DNA of 64,000 nt from Paenibacillus sp. BIC5C1 (lineage in GTDB: Bacteria > Bacillota > Bacilli > Paenibacillales > Paenibacillaceae). The notes under the pieces were generated by a model. It had not been told where the DNA came from. It saw only the letters and a list, made by a program, of their open reading frames with translations, and did no database searches. Where the stretch lies: the NCBI RefSeq assembly GCF_032399705.1, contig NZ_CP135922.1, positions 6,696,001-6,760,000 on the forward strand, written 5' to 3'. The translations under genes and the position numbers were made by a program. This document shows, piece after piece, positions 33,196 to 42,732 of this stretch (position 1 is the stretch's first letter; every line of letters starts with the position of its first letter).

Positions 33196-34602
33196 TCATA
33201 CTGCCGGTACCGGTTGAGCCCCAACTTCCTCTTCATGATCCAACAGGTCATGTTTCTCCCAAGCCCGGCTCTTCCAGCGGAAATACATAATAACAGCGCG
33301 TGTCCACTCGTCTGCGGCAATCGCAAGCCAGACACCGGCGAGCCCCATGTGAAGCTTGAACACCAGCAGGTAGCCCAGCGGTAAACTCATGCAGACCATG
33401 GAGATCAGTCCCATATATACCGGAAACTTCGCATCCCCTGCGGCACGGAGGGAACCAATAATCACAATATTGCAGGTTCGCCCGGTCTCCAGCAGAAGAC
33501 TGAGCAGGATGACCTGTGCACCAAGTTTTATAATTTCCGGATTATCTGTGAAGACACTCATCAGTGGAACACGGAAGAGAATAATAATTACATCGATCAC
33601 AATCGTGGCGAGCAAAGCCCATTTCACACTGTCGAATACACGTTTGTATGCATCGTTCTTGCGCCTTGCGCCGACCAGTCGGCCAACAATAATGGAAGTC
33701 CCCATTCCGATAGCCATGCTGAAAAGATAGATGTAGCTTGATATGTTACCCGCATATTGCCGGGTTGCCATCGCTTCAGCACCCAGATAGGTCACGTACA
33801 GTGTGAAGACGAGCTGGCAGGACTGATATACAACGGATTCCAGCGCAGAGGGAATACCAATTCGCAAGATTTTGCTGATAAACTTCTTCGAAAGGTTGAT
33901 GTAATAGCTAAGCTCCACTCTTACATCCATAACCCGATAGAGCAACCAGAAGAAAATAATCAAGCAGATCAGACGGCTTCCGACCGTTGAGATCGCTGCC
34001 CCTTCTACACCAAGCTTTGGCAAGCCGAAATGGCCAAAAATAAGGGCGTAGTTACCAACGACGTGAATTACGTTCATCAGAACAGAAACATACATCGTCT
34101 CTTTGGTGTAACCGTGAGTACGAATTGTCGCAGCCAGCGCGTTAATCAGCGCCTGAAGGAAGATCCCTCCTCCGACAATACTTATATAAGAACGGGCAAA
34201 ATCGTATATTTCACCTTGAATATGAAGCAGTGTAAGCAGATGTCCTCCGAACAGAAGAAAGCTTCCGCTCAGGATTAGACCGACAATCAGATTAAGTGTA
34301 ATCGCATTACCTGTGACCTGTGCCGCCTCATTCAACTTCTTAGAACCAATATATTGTGCCACAACGATAGCAGCGCCATGCCCAATGACTTCCAGTACAA
34401 GAATCGCTATGGAAATAATCTGGTTGGCTGCTCCGACTCCGGATACTGCATTATCGGACACCGAACTGAGCATGAATGTATCCACGCTCCCCATCAACAT
34501 AAACAAGAAGAGTTCCAGGAAAATAGGCCATGTTAGCCGAATCAGATTTAGATCCTTGGCATCCGAACGCAGGGACTCTTTGGTTGAGGATATTGCTGTC
34601 AT
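33196..34602 (-). CDS. MATE-family efflux transporter
   Basis: 468 aa with 12 hydrophobic helices in two related halves. LIRLTWPIFLELFLFMLMGSVDTFMLSSVSDNAVSGVGAANQI at the start is typical of MATE proteins, and GMGTSIIVGRLVGARRKNDAYK in the second half mirrors GHGAAIVVAQYIGSKKLNEAAQ in the first. It would export cationic drugs or metabolites using a Na+ or H+ gradient. It is monocistronic, with two terminator-like hairpins downstream and the terminator of the sugar ABC operon upstream. Substrate unknown. Confidence 0.9.
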   Translation of the reverse strand: MTAISSTKESLRSDAKDLNLIRLTWPIFLELFLFMLMGSVDTFMLSSVSDNAVSGVGAANQIISIAILVLEVIGHGAAIVVAQYIGSKKLNEAAQVTGNAITLNLIVGLILSGSFLLFGGHLLTLLHIQGEIYDFARSYISIVGGGIFLQALINALAATIRTHGYTKETMYVSVLMNVIHVVGNYALIFGHFGLPKLGVEGAAISTVGSRLICLIIFFWLLYRVMDVRVELSYYINLSKKFISKILRIGIPSALESVVYQSCQLVFTLYVTYLGAEAMATRQYAGNISSYIYLFSMAIGMGTSIIVGRLVGARRKNDAYKRVFDSVKWALLATIVIDVIIILFRVPLMSVFTDNPEIIKLGAQVILLSLLLETGRTCNIVIIGSLRAAGDAKFPVYMGLISMVCMSLPLGYLLVFKLHMGLAGVWLAIAADEWTRAVIMYFRWKSRAWEKHDLLDHEEEVGAQPVPAV

Positions 34603-34907
34603 TTTCTCACCTTTCCCGTGTGGGCTTTAATTCTTAGGGTATGTTAGCACAGGTAGTTTGAAAATGCAGTAGTTTTGCGAAAAAAAATGAAAGTTTTTTG
34701 AAATTCCAATAATAGGTATTTTCAGTTCTTTCATTTAGTTTGCTTTATAGAGAATAACTACATTGATATAGTCGTTCTAAATAAACGTTCTCAGGAGATA
34801 AACGAAGTTCGGGGCGATGAGCAAAAACCCTCACACATCCCTTTTGGATCGGGATGTGTAAGGGTCCAAGGTTTAAGTTAGCATTTAATCACATGGAAAA
34901 CATGGGT
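34603..34907. other. Gene-free gap, MATE gene to sugar ABC operon
   Basis: 305 nt. The right part holds the ABC-operon terminator (34823-34865). The rest is AT-rich with poly-A/T runs (34680-34700) and would contain the MATE promoter on the reverse strand; TGTGCTAACAT is a possible extended -10, but its -35 is poor. No ORF is supported. Confidence 0.4.
34823..34865 (-). terminator. Terminator of sugar ABC operon 1
   Basis: On the reverse strand ACCCTTACACATCCC GATCCAAAA GGGATGTGTGAGGGT is followed by TTTTG: a stem of about 15 pairs. Confidence 0.88.
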
Positions 34908-35795
34908 TTAACCTTTTACCGATCCGGCAGCGATGCCTTCCACAATTCGATTGCTCAAAACAAGGAAAGCGATCAGGATCGGCAGAATACTAATCATCAG
35001 TGTCGCACCGATCGCTCCCCAATCCGTTGTGTACTGTCCAATAAAATTCTGCACCCCAACGGTCAGCGTCTTGTACGCATCTGTGCTGATAAACGTATTC
35101 ACGAAGATGAATTCATTCCAGTCATATATCATGTTGATAATCGCTGTCGTGGCGATTACCGAAGCTGTCATCGGCAGGACGATACGGAAGAAAATCCGAT
35201 GGACAGAGCAGCCGTCCATTACCGCCGCTTCCTCCACTTCCCGCGGAAGGGCGTAATAGAAGCCAAGCAGGATCATAATGGTGATTGGCATATTGAACGC
35301 GATGTATGACAAAATGACCGACAATGGATGATCCGTAAGATGGAGCTTCAGAAACAGGCTGAACAACGGAATCAACGTAGAATGCACAGGGATCATCATA
35401 CCCACCATAAATAATCCAAGCACCAGAGAACGTCCTTTCCAGCGCATGCGGGTTATCGCGAAGGTGACCAGACTCGCGAACAGCACGGTGAACACGACGG
35501 ACACCACCGTGATCCAGACACTATTGAAGAAATACAAACTGATATTGCCTTCCGTCCACACCTTCACATAGTTCTCCCAACGCGGAGTCGCGGGAAGGGC
35601 GAACGGTGCCATATCGAATACTTCCTGATTGTTTTTTAGCGAGAACAGCAGCAGCCAAATCAAGGGCAGAATCTGCAGCAGCGCCACCAGAATCAACAGA
35701 ATGTAGAGCAGGACATAACCGAGCCTTCTCAGCACTGTCGGTCCCGTGCCTGTTTCCGGATAGGCTGGCAACCGAACCGCGGTATCGGTCTTCAC
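34908..35795 (-). CDS. Carbohydrate ABC transporter permease (MalG/LacG type)
   Basis: 295 aa with six main helices. The cytoplasmic EAA loop, EEAAVMDGCSVHRIFFRIVLP (about 190-210), contacts the ATPase; the C-terminus FLVLSNRIVEGIAAGSVKG is the usual end of MalG-type permeases. It is the second permease of sugar importer 1 (binding protein, permease, permease). No ATPase gene is near, so the importer must borrow a shared MsmX-like ATPase. The YesN/YesM two-component system upstream probably induces it. Substrate unknown. Confidence 0.9.
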   Translation of the reverse strand: MKTDTAVRLPAYPETGTGPTVLRRLGYVLLYILLILVALLQILPLIWLLLFSLKNNQEVFDMAPFALPATPRWENYVKVWTEGNISLYFFNSVWITVVSVVFTVLFASLVTFAITRMRWKGRSLVLGLFMVGMMIPVHSTLIPLFSLFLKLHLTDHPLSVILSYIAFNMPITIMILLGFYYALPREVEEAAVMDGCSVHRIFFRIVLPMTASVIATTAIINMIYDWNEFIFVNTFISTDAYKTLTVGVQNFIGQYTTDWGAIGATLMISILPILIAFLVLSNRIVEGIAAGSVKG

Positions 35796-35825
35796 AGGGA
35801 TGGACCTCCTTTCATTTCACTTCAC

Positions 35826-36707
35826 TCAAGAATACTGAATGGTGTCCTTGGATGCCGTAGCCTTCCGTAGCAGCCAGGTTACGACCAGACAGATCACGAG
35901 CAGGAAGAAACCAACGGCACTCCCGTAACCAAAGTCGAATCCACGGAAAGCCTGATGATACATATAGGAAGCCATCACTTCACTGGAGCCATTCGGTCCA
36001 CCGTCCGTCATCACATAAATGAGGTCAAAGTACTTCAACGAGCCAACGACAGCCAGCACGATCGTCACTTTGATCACTTCCGTGATCAGGGGCAGCTTGA
36101 TTCGAAAGGCAATCTGCCAAGGGCTTGCTCCATCAATCCGCGCTGCTTCAACCAATGATTCCGGGATATTCTTGAGCGCAGCGTAGTAAATCAGAATATA
36201 GAATCCGGCATACTGCCACAAGATCGGTACGAATAGGGCATACAGTACCAGGGATGGCTCCGCCAGCCAGGCTGGCGGATTGGCAATCCCGATTGCTTCC
36301 AGAAAGGTGTTCAGCACACCGTTGCTGGGATGGTAAATCTTCAACCATAACTGGGCAATAGCTACGGAAGACAGTAACATCGGAATCAGATATATCTTTC
36401 GAAACAGGTTCGCTCCCTTAATTTTGCCTGACAGCACAAGGGCAATCATAAGATAACCGATCAGACTCAGTGCAGAGAACAAGGCCAGCAGAAAGGTATG
36501 ATATGCACTCTGCCAGAACGTTGCATCATGAAGCAACCTTGCATAATTTTCAAAACCGATAAAGGTCATTGCGCCGATCCCGTCCCACTGCATCAATCCG
36601 TAATATCCGGTCAGCACGATCGGGATATAGATCAGTACCAATAACAGCAGCAGTGCGGGAAGCACGTACAACGCAGCGACTAAACGGTTGGACATGACTT
36701 TATCCAT
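35826..36707 (-). CDS. Carbohydrate ABC transporter permease (MalF/UgpA type)
   Basis: 293 aa from ATG 36707, with GGGAGGATATTGTG before it. Six helices; the EAA loop is LVEAARIDGASPWQIAFRIKLPLI (about 184-206), and VMTDGGPNGSSEVMASYMYHQAF is a family hallmark. It forms the heterodimeric channel with the permease encoded 30 nt downstream. Between binding protein and this gene is a 29-nt gap, so the three genes form one operon. Confidence 0.9.
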   Translation of the reverse strand: MDKVMSNRLVAALYVLPALLLLLVLIYIPIVLTGYYGLMQWDGIGAMTFIGFENYARLLHDATFWQSAYHTFLLALFSALSLIGYLMIALVLSGKIKGANLFRKIYLIPMLLSSVAIAQLWLKIYHPSNGVLNTFLEAIGIANPPAWLAEPSLVLYALFVPILWQYAGFYILIYYAALKNIPESLVEAARIDGASPWQIAFRIKLPLITEVIKVTIVLAVVGSLKYFDLIYVMTDGGPNGSSEVMASYMYHQAFRGFDFGYGSAVGFFLLVICLVVTWLLRKATASKDTIQYS

Positions 36708-36736
36708 CACAATATCCTCCCTATGAGCGTTGTACG

Positions 36737-38056
36737 TTAGTTGCCTTTATCAATCGCTTCCTGATGATTCTTCACAAATTCCTCAGGAGTGACCGCTTTT
36801 CCGAACAGTGCCTGGATCATGTCCAGATGGACTTGAGCTGCGGTCGGTTTCATCTGCACGTCGGCGAATAATGTCAGGCTGCTGGCCTGATTCAATTCAT
36901 TCAGCAGGTCAGTATAAAGCTGCGGCAGTTGTACCTCTGCTGTGTCCACTTTCGTTGCCGGAATGACACCCGCTTCGGTTACAGAGCTTTCGCCCCATTT
37001 CTCCACAAAATATTGAACGAATTTCTGAGCTTCATCCTTCACCTTGGAGTTCTGTGCGACGAACAAGCCTACACCCGGGCCGCCGACCCAACTGTTAATA
37101 TCACTTTTGCCGCCATCCATTGTCGGGAATTTGAAAAATCCGATTTTATCCTTGAACTCCTGCGGTACATCTGGATTGGTGGTATAGTTCGGCAGTTCCC
37201 AGGTGCCCATAAGGTACATGGCCGCTTTCTCATTCATAAATTCCGATTTGCCTTCATCATTGGACAGGCCGTTGTAACCTTTGTTAAAGGCATTCATATC
37301 CACCAGCTTCTGTACTTCGGCTGCCGCCTGGATCAGGGCAGGATCGTCAAACTTGCCTGTGCCATTGATGGCCTTCTCCAATGCATCCCCGCCCAATCGA
37401 TTGGCCAGATACATATACCAGAGAGATCCGGTCCAGCGATCCTTGTTGCCTAGAGCGATGGGAACCACACCATTGTCTGTCAGCGTTTTCACAACATTCA
37501 GGAATTCATCATATGTGGCCGGGGGTTGCAGATTATATTTAGCGAAAATGTCTTTGTTGTAATAGATCGGAGATATGTTCAGCTCAATCGGTAGCGCATA
37601 GGTTTTGCCATCTACGGCATACGCCTCAGTTGTTCCCGCAATGAATTTCCCTTCAAGTGAACCACTCAGAAGGTCGTCCAGCGGAGCAAACAGATTGCCC
37701 TTCACGTAAGGCTCCAGAAAACCAGCAGCCCAGGTTACACCTACATCCGGGAGTTCATTGGAAGCGGACAGGATTTTCAGTTTGTTCTTATATTGCTCAT
37801 TCTCCAGTACTTCCTGTTTGATGGTCACGTTGGGATGATCGGTCTGGTACTGTTTGATGATCTCATTGACCAGCTTATTCTGCTGTGCAGAGCTGCCTGC
37901 TGGCCAGAGATGCATAAACTTGAGGGTCACTTTTCCGTCAGAGCCACTACCGCTCGCTTCACCCTCTCCGTCAGAACCTGAATTGCTGCATCCGGATAAA
38001 AACACGGCGAGGATAAGTGTCAATGTCAGTAACATGGCTATTGGCTTTTTTCTCAT
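36737..38056 (-). CDS. Extracellular sugar-binding lipoprotein (ABC family 1 binding protein)
   Basis: 439 aa. Signal peptide with lipobox FLSGC (about Cys22), a Ser/Gly spacer, then the family 1 solute-binding fold: VTLKFMHLWPAG, ALPIELNISPIYYNKDIFAKY, and the C-terminal ALFGKAVTPEEFVKNHQEAI. It captures an oligosaccharide outside the cell for importer 1. A -10-like TACAAT is present about 50 nt upstream on the reverse strand (near 38108-38113) with no good -35, consistent with an activator-dependent promoter under the adjacent AraC-type response regulator (inference). Confidence 0.92.
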   Translation of the reverse strand: MRKKPIAMLLTLTLILAVFLSGCSNSGSDGEGEASGSGSDGKVTLKFMHLWPAGSSAQQNKLVNEIIKQYQTDHPNVTIKQEVLENEQYKNKLKILSASNELPDVGVTWAAGFLEPYVKGNLFAPLDDLLSGSLEGKFIAGTTEAYAVDGKTYALPIELNISPIYYNKDIFAKYNLQPPATYDEFLNVVKTLTDNGVVPIALGNKDRWTGSLWYMYLANRLGGDALEKAINGTGKFDDPALIQAAAEVQKLVDMNAFNKGYNGLSNDEGKSEFMNEKAAMYLMGTWELPNYTTNPDVPQEFKDKIGFFKFPTMDGGKSDINSWVGGPGVGLFVAQNSKVKDEAQKFVQYFVEKWGESSVTEAGVIPATKVDTAEVQLPQLYTDLLNELNQASSLTLFADVQMKPTAAQVHLDMIQALFGKAVTPEEFVKNHQEAIDKGN

Positions 38057-38173
38057 ATTCCTAACCCCCTATAATGGTTATTCGGTTGATGTAACCGCTT
38101 TAATAAAATTGTAGCATGGGTACATCTCCCCCATAAGACTAGGATGATTTGGAAAAACTCCACTATTTTATGG

Positions 38174-38971
38174 TTATTTAGTCTCTTTACGTAATGCAAT
38201 GGAATGACGATATTTGCTTGGGCTGAGCCCTTCCAGGCTTTTAAATACCTTGATAAAATATTTATCCGTCTGGTAGCCGACCTGTTCGGCAATCTCCGAG
38301 ATGGGCAGGGCCGTCTGTACGAGCATTTCCTTCGCCCGCTGGATACGTGTACGGGTCAGATATTCGCTAAAATTCATTCCTATTTGCTCCTTGAACAGAA
38401 CGCTAAAATAACTTGAGTTCAAGTGCAGCATATCAGCGATTTCCCGCAAGGTAACATGTTCGCTCAGATGAGCTTCCACATAAGCAACAGCTTCACTGAT
38501 CTGGGGATTAAGCCTCTGGTCTCCCCGTTCCTTGGCATCCAGCAGTTTGGGGTCAACCAGCTTCTGCATCGTTTGAATACGCCGCTGCTGGTCCCCAAGT
38601 TGCAGAGCTTTCTCAACCGTCTGAATCAGCTGTTCCTTCTCAATCGGTTTAAGCAAATAATCTACCACACCCAACTTGATGGCCTGCTGGGCATATTGGA
38701 AGTCTGCATGACCTGACATAATCAGAACAACTGGCTTGCTCGGAAACTGCTGCACGGCTTCAACGAGGGACAGACCAGAGAATTCTGGCATGCGAACATC
38801 TGTAATTAAAAGGTCTGCCGTCTGTTCACGGAGCCATGCTGCTGCTTCAACTCCACTTGACGCAGTTCGAATTTCGTTACGACCTGCTGACCAACCTTCC
38901 AGCGTTTTGCGAATGCCTTCACGTGTACGCGGCTCATCATCAACGATTAGAATCGTTCTGCCATGAATCAT
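38174..38971 (-). CDS. AraC-type response regulator (YesN family)
   Basis: 265 aa from ATG 38971, after GGAGGGTGCAT; the frame extends upstream into the kinase gene. The receiver has TILIVDDEP, phospho-acceptor Asp58 in LLITDVRMPEF and the conserved Lys in LLKPIEKEQL. The C-terminal AraC helix-turn-helix pair has VTLREIADMLHLNSSYFSVLFKEQIGMNFSEYLTRTRIQRA and ISEIAEQVGYQTDKYFIKVFKSLEGLSPSKYR. It overlaps the kinase gene by 32 nt. It sits directly upstream of sugar importer 1 and most likely activates it when the kinase senses the sugar or the loaded binding protein. Confidence 0.93.
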   Translation of the reverse strand: MIHGRTILIVDDEPRTREGIRKTLEGWSAGRNEIRTASSGVEAAAWLREQTADLLITDVRMPEFSGLSLVEAVQQFPSKPVVLIMSGHADFQYAQQAIKLGVVDYLLKPIEKEQLIQTVEKALQLGDQQRRIQTMQKLVDPKLLDAKERGDQRLNPQISEAVAYVEAHLSEHVTLREIADMLHLNSSYFSVLFKEQIGMNFSEYLTRTRIQRAKEMLVQTALPISEIAEQVGYQTDKYFIKVFKSLEGLSPSKYRHSIALRKETK

Positions 38972-40727
38972 ATGCACCCTCCGTATTCTTTGGAATCTCA
39001 AAGCGAATGACAGTCCCTTCACCGACCTTGCTCGTAATGGTAAGTCTGCACAATTCGCCAAGTTGACTGCCAAAATAAAGCTTTAACCTGCGATGCACGT
39101 TAATCAGCCCCACGCCTGTTCCCTTGTCGGAAACAGCAGGTCCACCATTCAATGCGCGAACAACAGATTGAAGCCGAGAATCATCCATGCCAGGTCCATC
39201 ATCCCGAACCTCGATGTGGACCAGATCCTCCTGTGCGGAAGCATCTACAAGGATGCTTACCTTTCCCGGTTCAATTTTGCTCTCTATCCCGTGAAGAATA
39301 GCATTCTCCACTAAGGGCTGTATGAGCAATTTGGGAATCCTCACGGTGCGCATCGTATCACTCAGTCTAATCTCCCATTGCAGCCTTTCTCCCAGCCTCA
39401 TCTCCATAATTCGAAGATAACGCTCCGCGTGCTCCAGTTCATCGGCCATAGTAACCCATTCATCCTGATTGGGACTGGAGATGATGTAGCGAAATAGGCG
39501 GGACATCGCCACAACCATACGCGCCATTTCCTCGTCTCCTTTGTCATCAAGTGACCAATAGAACGCCTCCAGCGTGTTAAACAGAAAATGAGGATTGATC
39601 TGCGACTGCAGAGCTTTCAGTTCTGTTCTTGACTGCATGATTTCCTTCTCGTAGATCTCCTGAGTCAACTCATTCAACCGATAAACCATCTGATTGTATA
39701 CTTCATTGAGCCTGTGAATCTCCATCGTTGAGCTGAACATAATATTGGGCTTCATCGCTCCCGGACGTGCACTGCGCATGGCCCTCATCAGTCGGGTGAT
39801 AGGACGTGTGATCATGGTGGACAAGAGAAAAGACATAATGAGGAACAGCACGACGCCAAACAAACCGGAAATAAGCAGTGCCGTCCGAAGAATGGACACG
39901 CCCTCCGTCGTCTCGCTCACAGGAGTAAGAACCGCGAGCGTCCATCCTGTCATCTCAGAATGCTGTCTGACAACAATATAGGGCTCATCTCGGGTCTGGA
40001 CTACAGAGCTATCACTGCTCAGGAGTGCCTCCACATCCAGACCAGCCTCCAGATTGGAAGTAACTACACTTCCTGCCGCATCCACCAGCAGAATAGAATC
40101 CTCCACACCATCCTCAGCATCCAAGTCATTCAGTTGAAAAAAGCTGCGCTGCATCCGCACTACGACATAACCGCCAGGTTCGAAATCCCGATCCATCAGG
40201 CTGATTCGCCGAATAGCCATAATGACTCCGGGATCTTCCGGGTCGGGACCGACCCAGACCAGCCTTCCTTTCTCCGCGTCTGCTTCCGCTATCCAGTTAC
40301 GTCCGAGCCTTCCATCCAAAGATCGGTCATCCATAGGAAATATTCTGCTATAAGTTGTCGTATAGATTTCCAGACTCTGCACACCACTCATAAAGGACGG
40401 ATAGCTGCTCACAACCTGCAAGAGCGCTTGACGCTGATTAAACGTAGCCGGTTCTCCACCTTTTTCATTGCTCAATAAACGCTGCACATAAGAATCATCT
40501 GCCACTTGAGCTGTCAGTGAGTTAACTTGTGCAATTAAGGCATCCAGTCTGCCATTAGCCTGAACAGCAGTTTGATGAATATGCTTCTCCGCATTGCTCT
40601 TCAACAAACCGGATACCCGGTCATAGGCGGCGATTCCCGCAATAAATAACACCACCAACATTACCAGTACAAAACCAACAAAAATCTGATTGCGCAATGA
40701 GTTCCATCTGCCCCAATTCAATCGCAA
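38940..40727 (-). CDS. Sensor histidine kinase (YesM family)
   Basis: About 595 aa. TM1 about 12-36, an extracytoplasmic dCache-like domain (about 40-280), TM2 about 290-312 and HAMP. The kinase core has the LytS/YesM-type phospho-acceptor His in QINPHFLFN, and the ATPase has LIQPLVENAILHG, DDGPGMD and GTGVGLINVHRRL. The preferred start is TTG 40727, eight bases after GGAAGGAG, giving a short N-terminus before TM1; ATGs at 40748 and further upstream are in frame but poorly supported. It pairs with the overlapping YesN-type regulator, and such pairs usually control adjacent sugar transporters. Confidence 0.88.
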   Translation of the reverse strand: MRLNWGRWNSLRNQIFVGFVLVMLVVLFIAGIAAYDRVSGLLKSNAEKHIHQTAVQANGRLDALIAQVNSLTAQVADDSYVQRLLSNEKGGEPATFNQRQALLQVVSSYPSFMSGVQSLEIYTTTYSRIFPMDDRSLDGRLGRNWIAEADAEKGRLVWVGPDPEDPGVIMAIRRISLMDRDFEPGGYVVVRMQRSFFQLNDLDAEDGVEDSILLVDAAGSVVTSNLEAGLDVEALLSSDSSVVQTRDEPYIVVRQHSEMTGWTLAVLTPVSETTEGVSILRTALLISGLFGVVLFLIMSFLLSTMITRPITRLMRAMRSARPGAMKPNIMFSSTMEIHRLNEVYNQMVYRLNELTQEIYEKEIMQSRTELKALQSQINPHFLFNTLEAFYWSLDDKGDEEMARMVVAMSRLFRYIISSPNQDEWVTMADELEHAERYLRIMEMRLGERLQWEIRLSDTMRTVRIPKLLIQPLVENAILHGIESKIEPGKVSILVDASAQEDLVHIEVRDDGPGMDDSRLQSVVRALNGGPAVSDKGTGVGLINVHRRLKLYFGSQLGELCRLTITSKVGEGTVIRFEIPKNTEGAYDSWQNDSNR

Positions 40728-40973
40728 ACCCCATTCTCCTTCCCGCATGTAAAAGAAATCGCCACCCGTTTCTCGTGTTGGGTGACGATTGAGTACAAGT
40801 ATGCCGGAATCCATCATCGCCAATTATTGAAGCGTTTACATTTTTGCTCATCGATCTCATTTACCAATCTTTGTTTAGCGATTAAACTAACGACTAAAAA
40901 ATAGCACAGATTCCTATCTTTATCAATCATTTAAATACAGGAACGCTTTACAGAACAAAAGCTAATGAAAACC

Positions 40974-41007
40974 AAAAAAAAGGACGAACTCCTTGAGTCC
41001 GCCCTTT
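40974..41007 (-). terminator. Terminator of sugar ABC operon 2
   Basis: On the reverse strand AGGGCGGACTC AAG GAGTTCGTCCT (G-U pairs allowed) is followed by eight U. Confidence 0.88.
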
Positions 41008-41013
41008 TCTTCA

Positions 41014-41841
41014 CTATTTTACTGAACCTTGCGTTACACCGTTGATAATCCATTTCTGTGCAAACAGATAAATGATGATCATCGGTAGCAACGCCAGCAG
41101 GTACGATGCAAACGCCAGGTTGAAGTCAGTATTGAATTGACCCTGGAACACATACTGTACCAGCGGTAGCGTATATTGTGCCGGATCACTAATAATAATG
41201 AGTGGCAGCAGGAAGTCATTGTAAGTAGACAGACAAGTTAGAATACCAACTGTGGCACTGATCGGTGCCATCAACGGGAAAATGATTTTCCAGAACGTGC
41301 CCCAAGTTGTTGCTCCATCTACAAAGGCTGCTTCCTCCAGCGCTACCGGAATGGAGCGAATGTAACCTACATAAACAAATACGTTAAAGGCGAGACCATA
41401 CACCGTATGCAGCAGGATAAGACCCACCAAATTGGTCATTTCCAGCGATGCAGTCAGCTTAACAATCGGCAGCATGATGATTGGAAACGGAATGAACATC
41501 GCGCTGACAAAGTAGTAGTACAGCCCTTTGAAAAACTTCCGTTTCTCCATATTCCTGGCAATCGCGTAAGCAACCATAGAGTTACTGAGCAAGGTCAGGA
41601 TGACTGTTGATGCAGTGACAATGGCACTGTTACGGAATGATTGGAAGAAGTTTGTCATATCTATTGCACTTGCAAAGTTCTCCCAGTGAAATGTTGTCGG
41701 AATAGCAAATACGGATTGGGCCATTTGCTCCGGATTTTTCAATGCAATCGTAACCGTCATATATAAAGGGAACAGAATGAACAAGGTACCCAGAACAATC
41801 AACAACATAACAGGCCAGTTGGTACGTAAACGGCTTCTCAT
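41014..41841 (-). CDS. Carbohydrate ABC transporter permease (MalG type)
   Basis: 275 aa with six helices. The EAA loop is LEEAAFVDGATTWGTFWKIIFPLM (about 168-191), and the C-terminus ends FAQKWIINGVTQGSVK as in MalG-type permeases. The start ATG at 41841 overlaps the stop of the preceding permease by one base (TAATG), so translation is coupled. Last gene of sugar importer 2, followed by a strong terminator. No ATPase gene is associated. Confidence 0.9.
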   Translation of the reverse strand: MRSRLRTNWPVMLLIVLGTLFILFPLYMTVTIALKNPEQMAQSVFAIPTTFHWENFASAIDMTNFFQSFRNSAIVTASTVILTLLSNSMVAYAIARNMEKRKFFKGLYYYFVSAMFIPFPIIMLPIVKLTASLEMTNLVGLILLHTVYGLAFNVFVYVGYIRSIPVALEEAAFVDGATTWGTFWKIIFPLMAPISATVGILTCLSTYNDFLLPLIIISDPAQYTLPLVQYVFQGQFNTDFNLAFASYLLALLPMIIIYLFAQKWIINGVTQGSVK

Positions 41842-42707
41842 TACAGATCCGTCTCCCTTCTTTGCAGGAACCGGATTTGCAGAATCGAAATCACCGCGAT
41901 AACGATGAAATAGATAACCGAGTTCGCAGATTGATATGCATATTCGCCGCCTTCAAACCCACCTGTGTAGATCAGATGAGAGATAGACTGTGTTGCCCGT
42001 CCCGGTCCACCATTGGTCAAGGCTACGATCTGGTCAAAGACCATCAGTGAGTTTTTCATCGCCAGCACCATATTAATCGTGAAGAACGGGGCAATGAGTG
42101 GAAACGTAATGCTCCAGAATTCACGCCATTTGCCGGCTCCGTCCAGATTCGATGCTTCATACAATGTCGTAGGGATCGTTTGCAATCCCGCCAAATACAG
42201 AATTGTATTCAACGCGACTGATTGCCATACCGCGACAATCACGATCCCAATCCACGCGAGGCTTTCGCTACCCAGAATGTTCGTCGATAGGGCGTTGATC
42301 CCCAGGTTTTGCCCCCAGATCGGGAATACGTTGGAGAACAGGTAGTTAAATATGTAACCTACGATCAATACACTCAGGATATTCGGAAGGAAATAGATGC
42401 CTCGGAAAAAGTTACGGAACTTGATCTTGGCATTCAGTCCAAGTGCTATGAGCAGGCTCAGAATATTCGTCAGGATCGTTACAACGATCGCAAACTTGAA
42501 GGTGAACCAGTAGGCGTTGCCTACATTATCATCCTGAAACAGATTGAAATAGTTTTTGAATCCAACAAAGTCATAACCTTTACCGAATCCGTTGTAGTTC
42601 GTAAATGAATAATAGATCCCCTGGAGGGCCGGCAGCGTCATAAACACGAAGAACAATACTACCGCCGGAACCGTCATCCAGTAATAAGGCGCGATGCGCT
42701 TGTTCAT
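41841..42707 (-). CDS. Carbohydrate ABC transporter permease (MalF type)
   Basis: 288 aa from ATG 42707 (MNKRIAPYYW) with GGAGGATGGAGT before it. Six helices; the EAA loop is LYEASNLDGAGKWREFWSITFPLI (about 188-210), and ALTNGGPGRATQSISHLIYTGGF is typical. It forms the channel with the overlapping downstream permease, and lies 25 nt from the binding-protein gene upstream. Confidence 0.9.
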   Translation of the reverse strand: MNKRIAPYYWMTVPAVVLFFVFMTLPALQGIYYSFTNYNGFGKGYDFVGFKNYFNLFQDDNVGNAYWFTFKFAIVVTILTNILSLLIALGLNAKIKFRNFFRGIYFLPNILSVLIVGYIFNYLFSNVFPIWGQNLGINALSTNILGSESLAWIGIVIVAVWQSVALNTILYLAGLQTIPTTLYEASNLDGAGKWREFWSITFPLIAPFFTINMVLAMKNSLMVFDQIVALTNGGPGRATQSISHLIYTGGFEGGEYAYQSANSVIYFIVIAVISILQIRFLQRRETDL

Positions 42708-42732
42708 ACTCCATCCTCCTTCGGACAAGGCG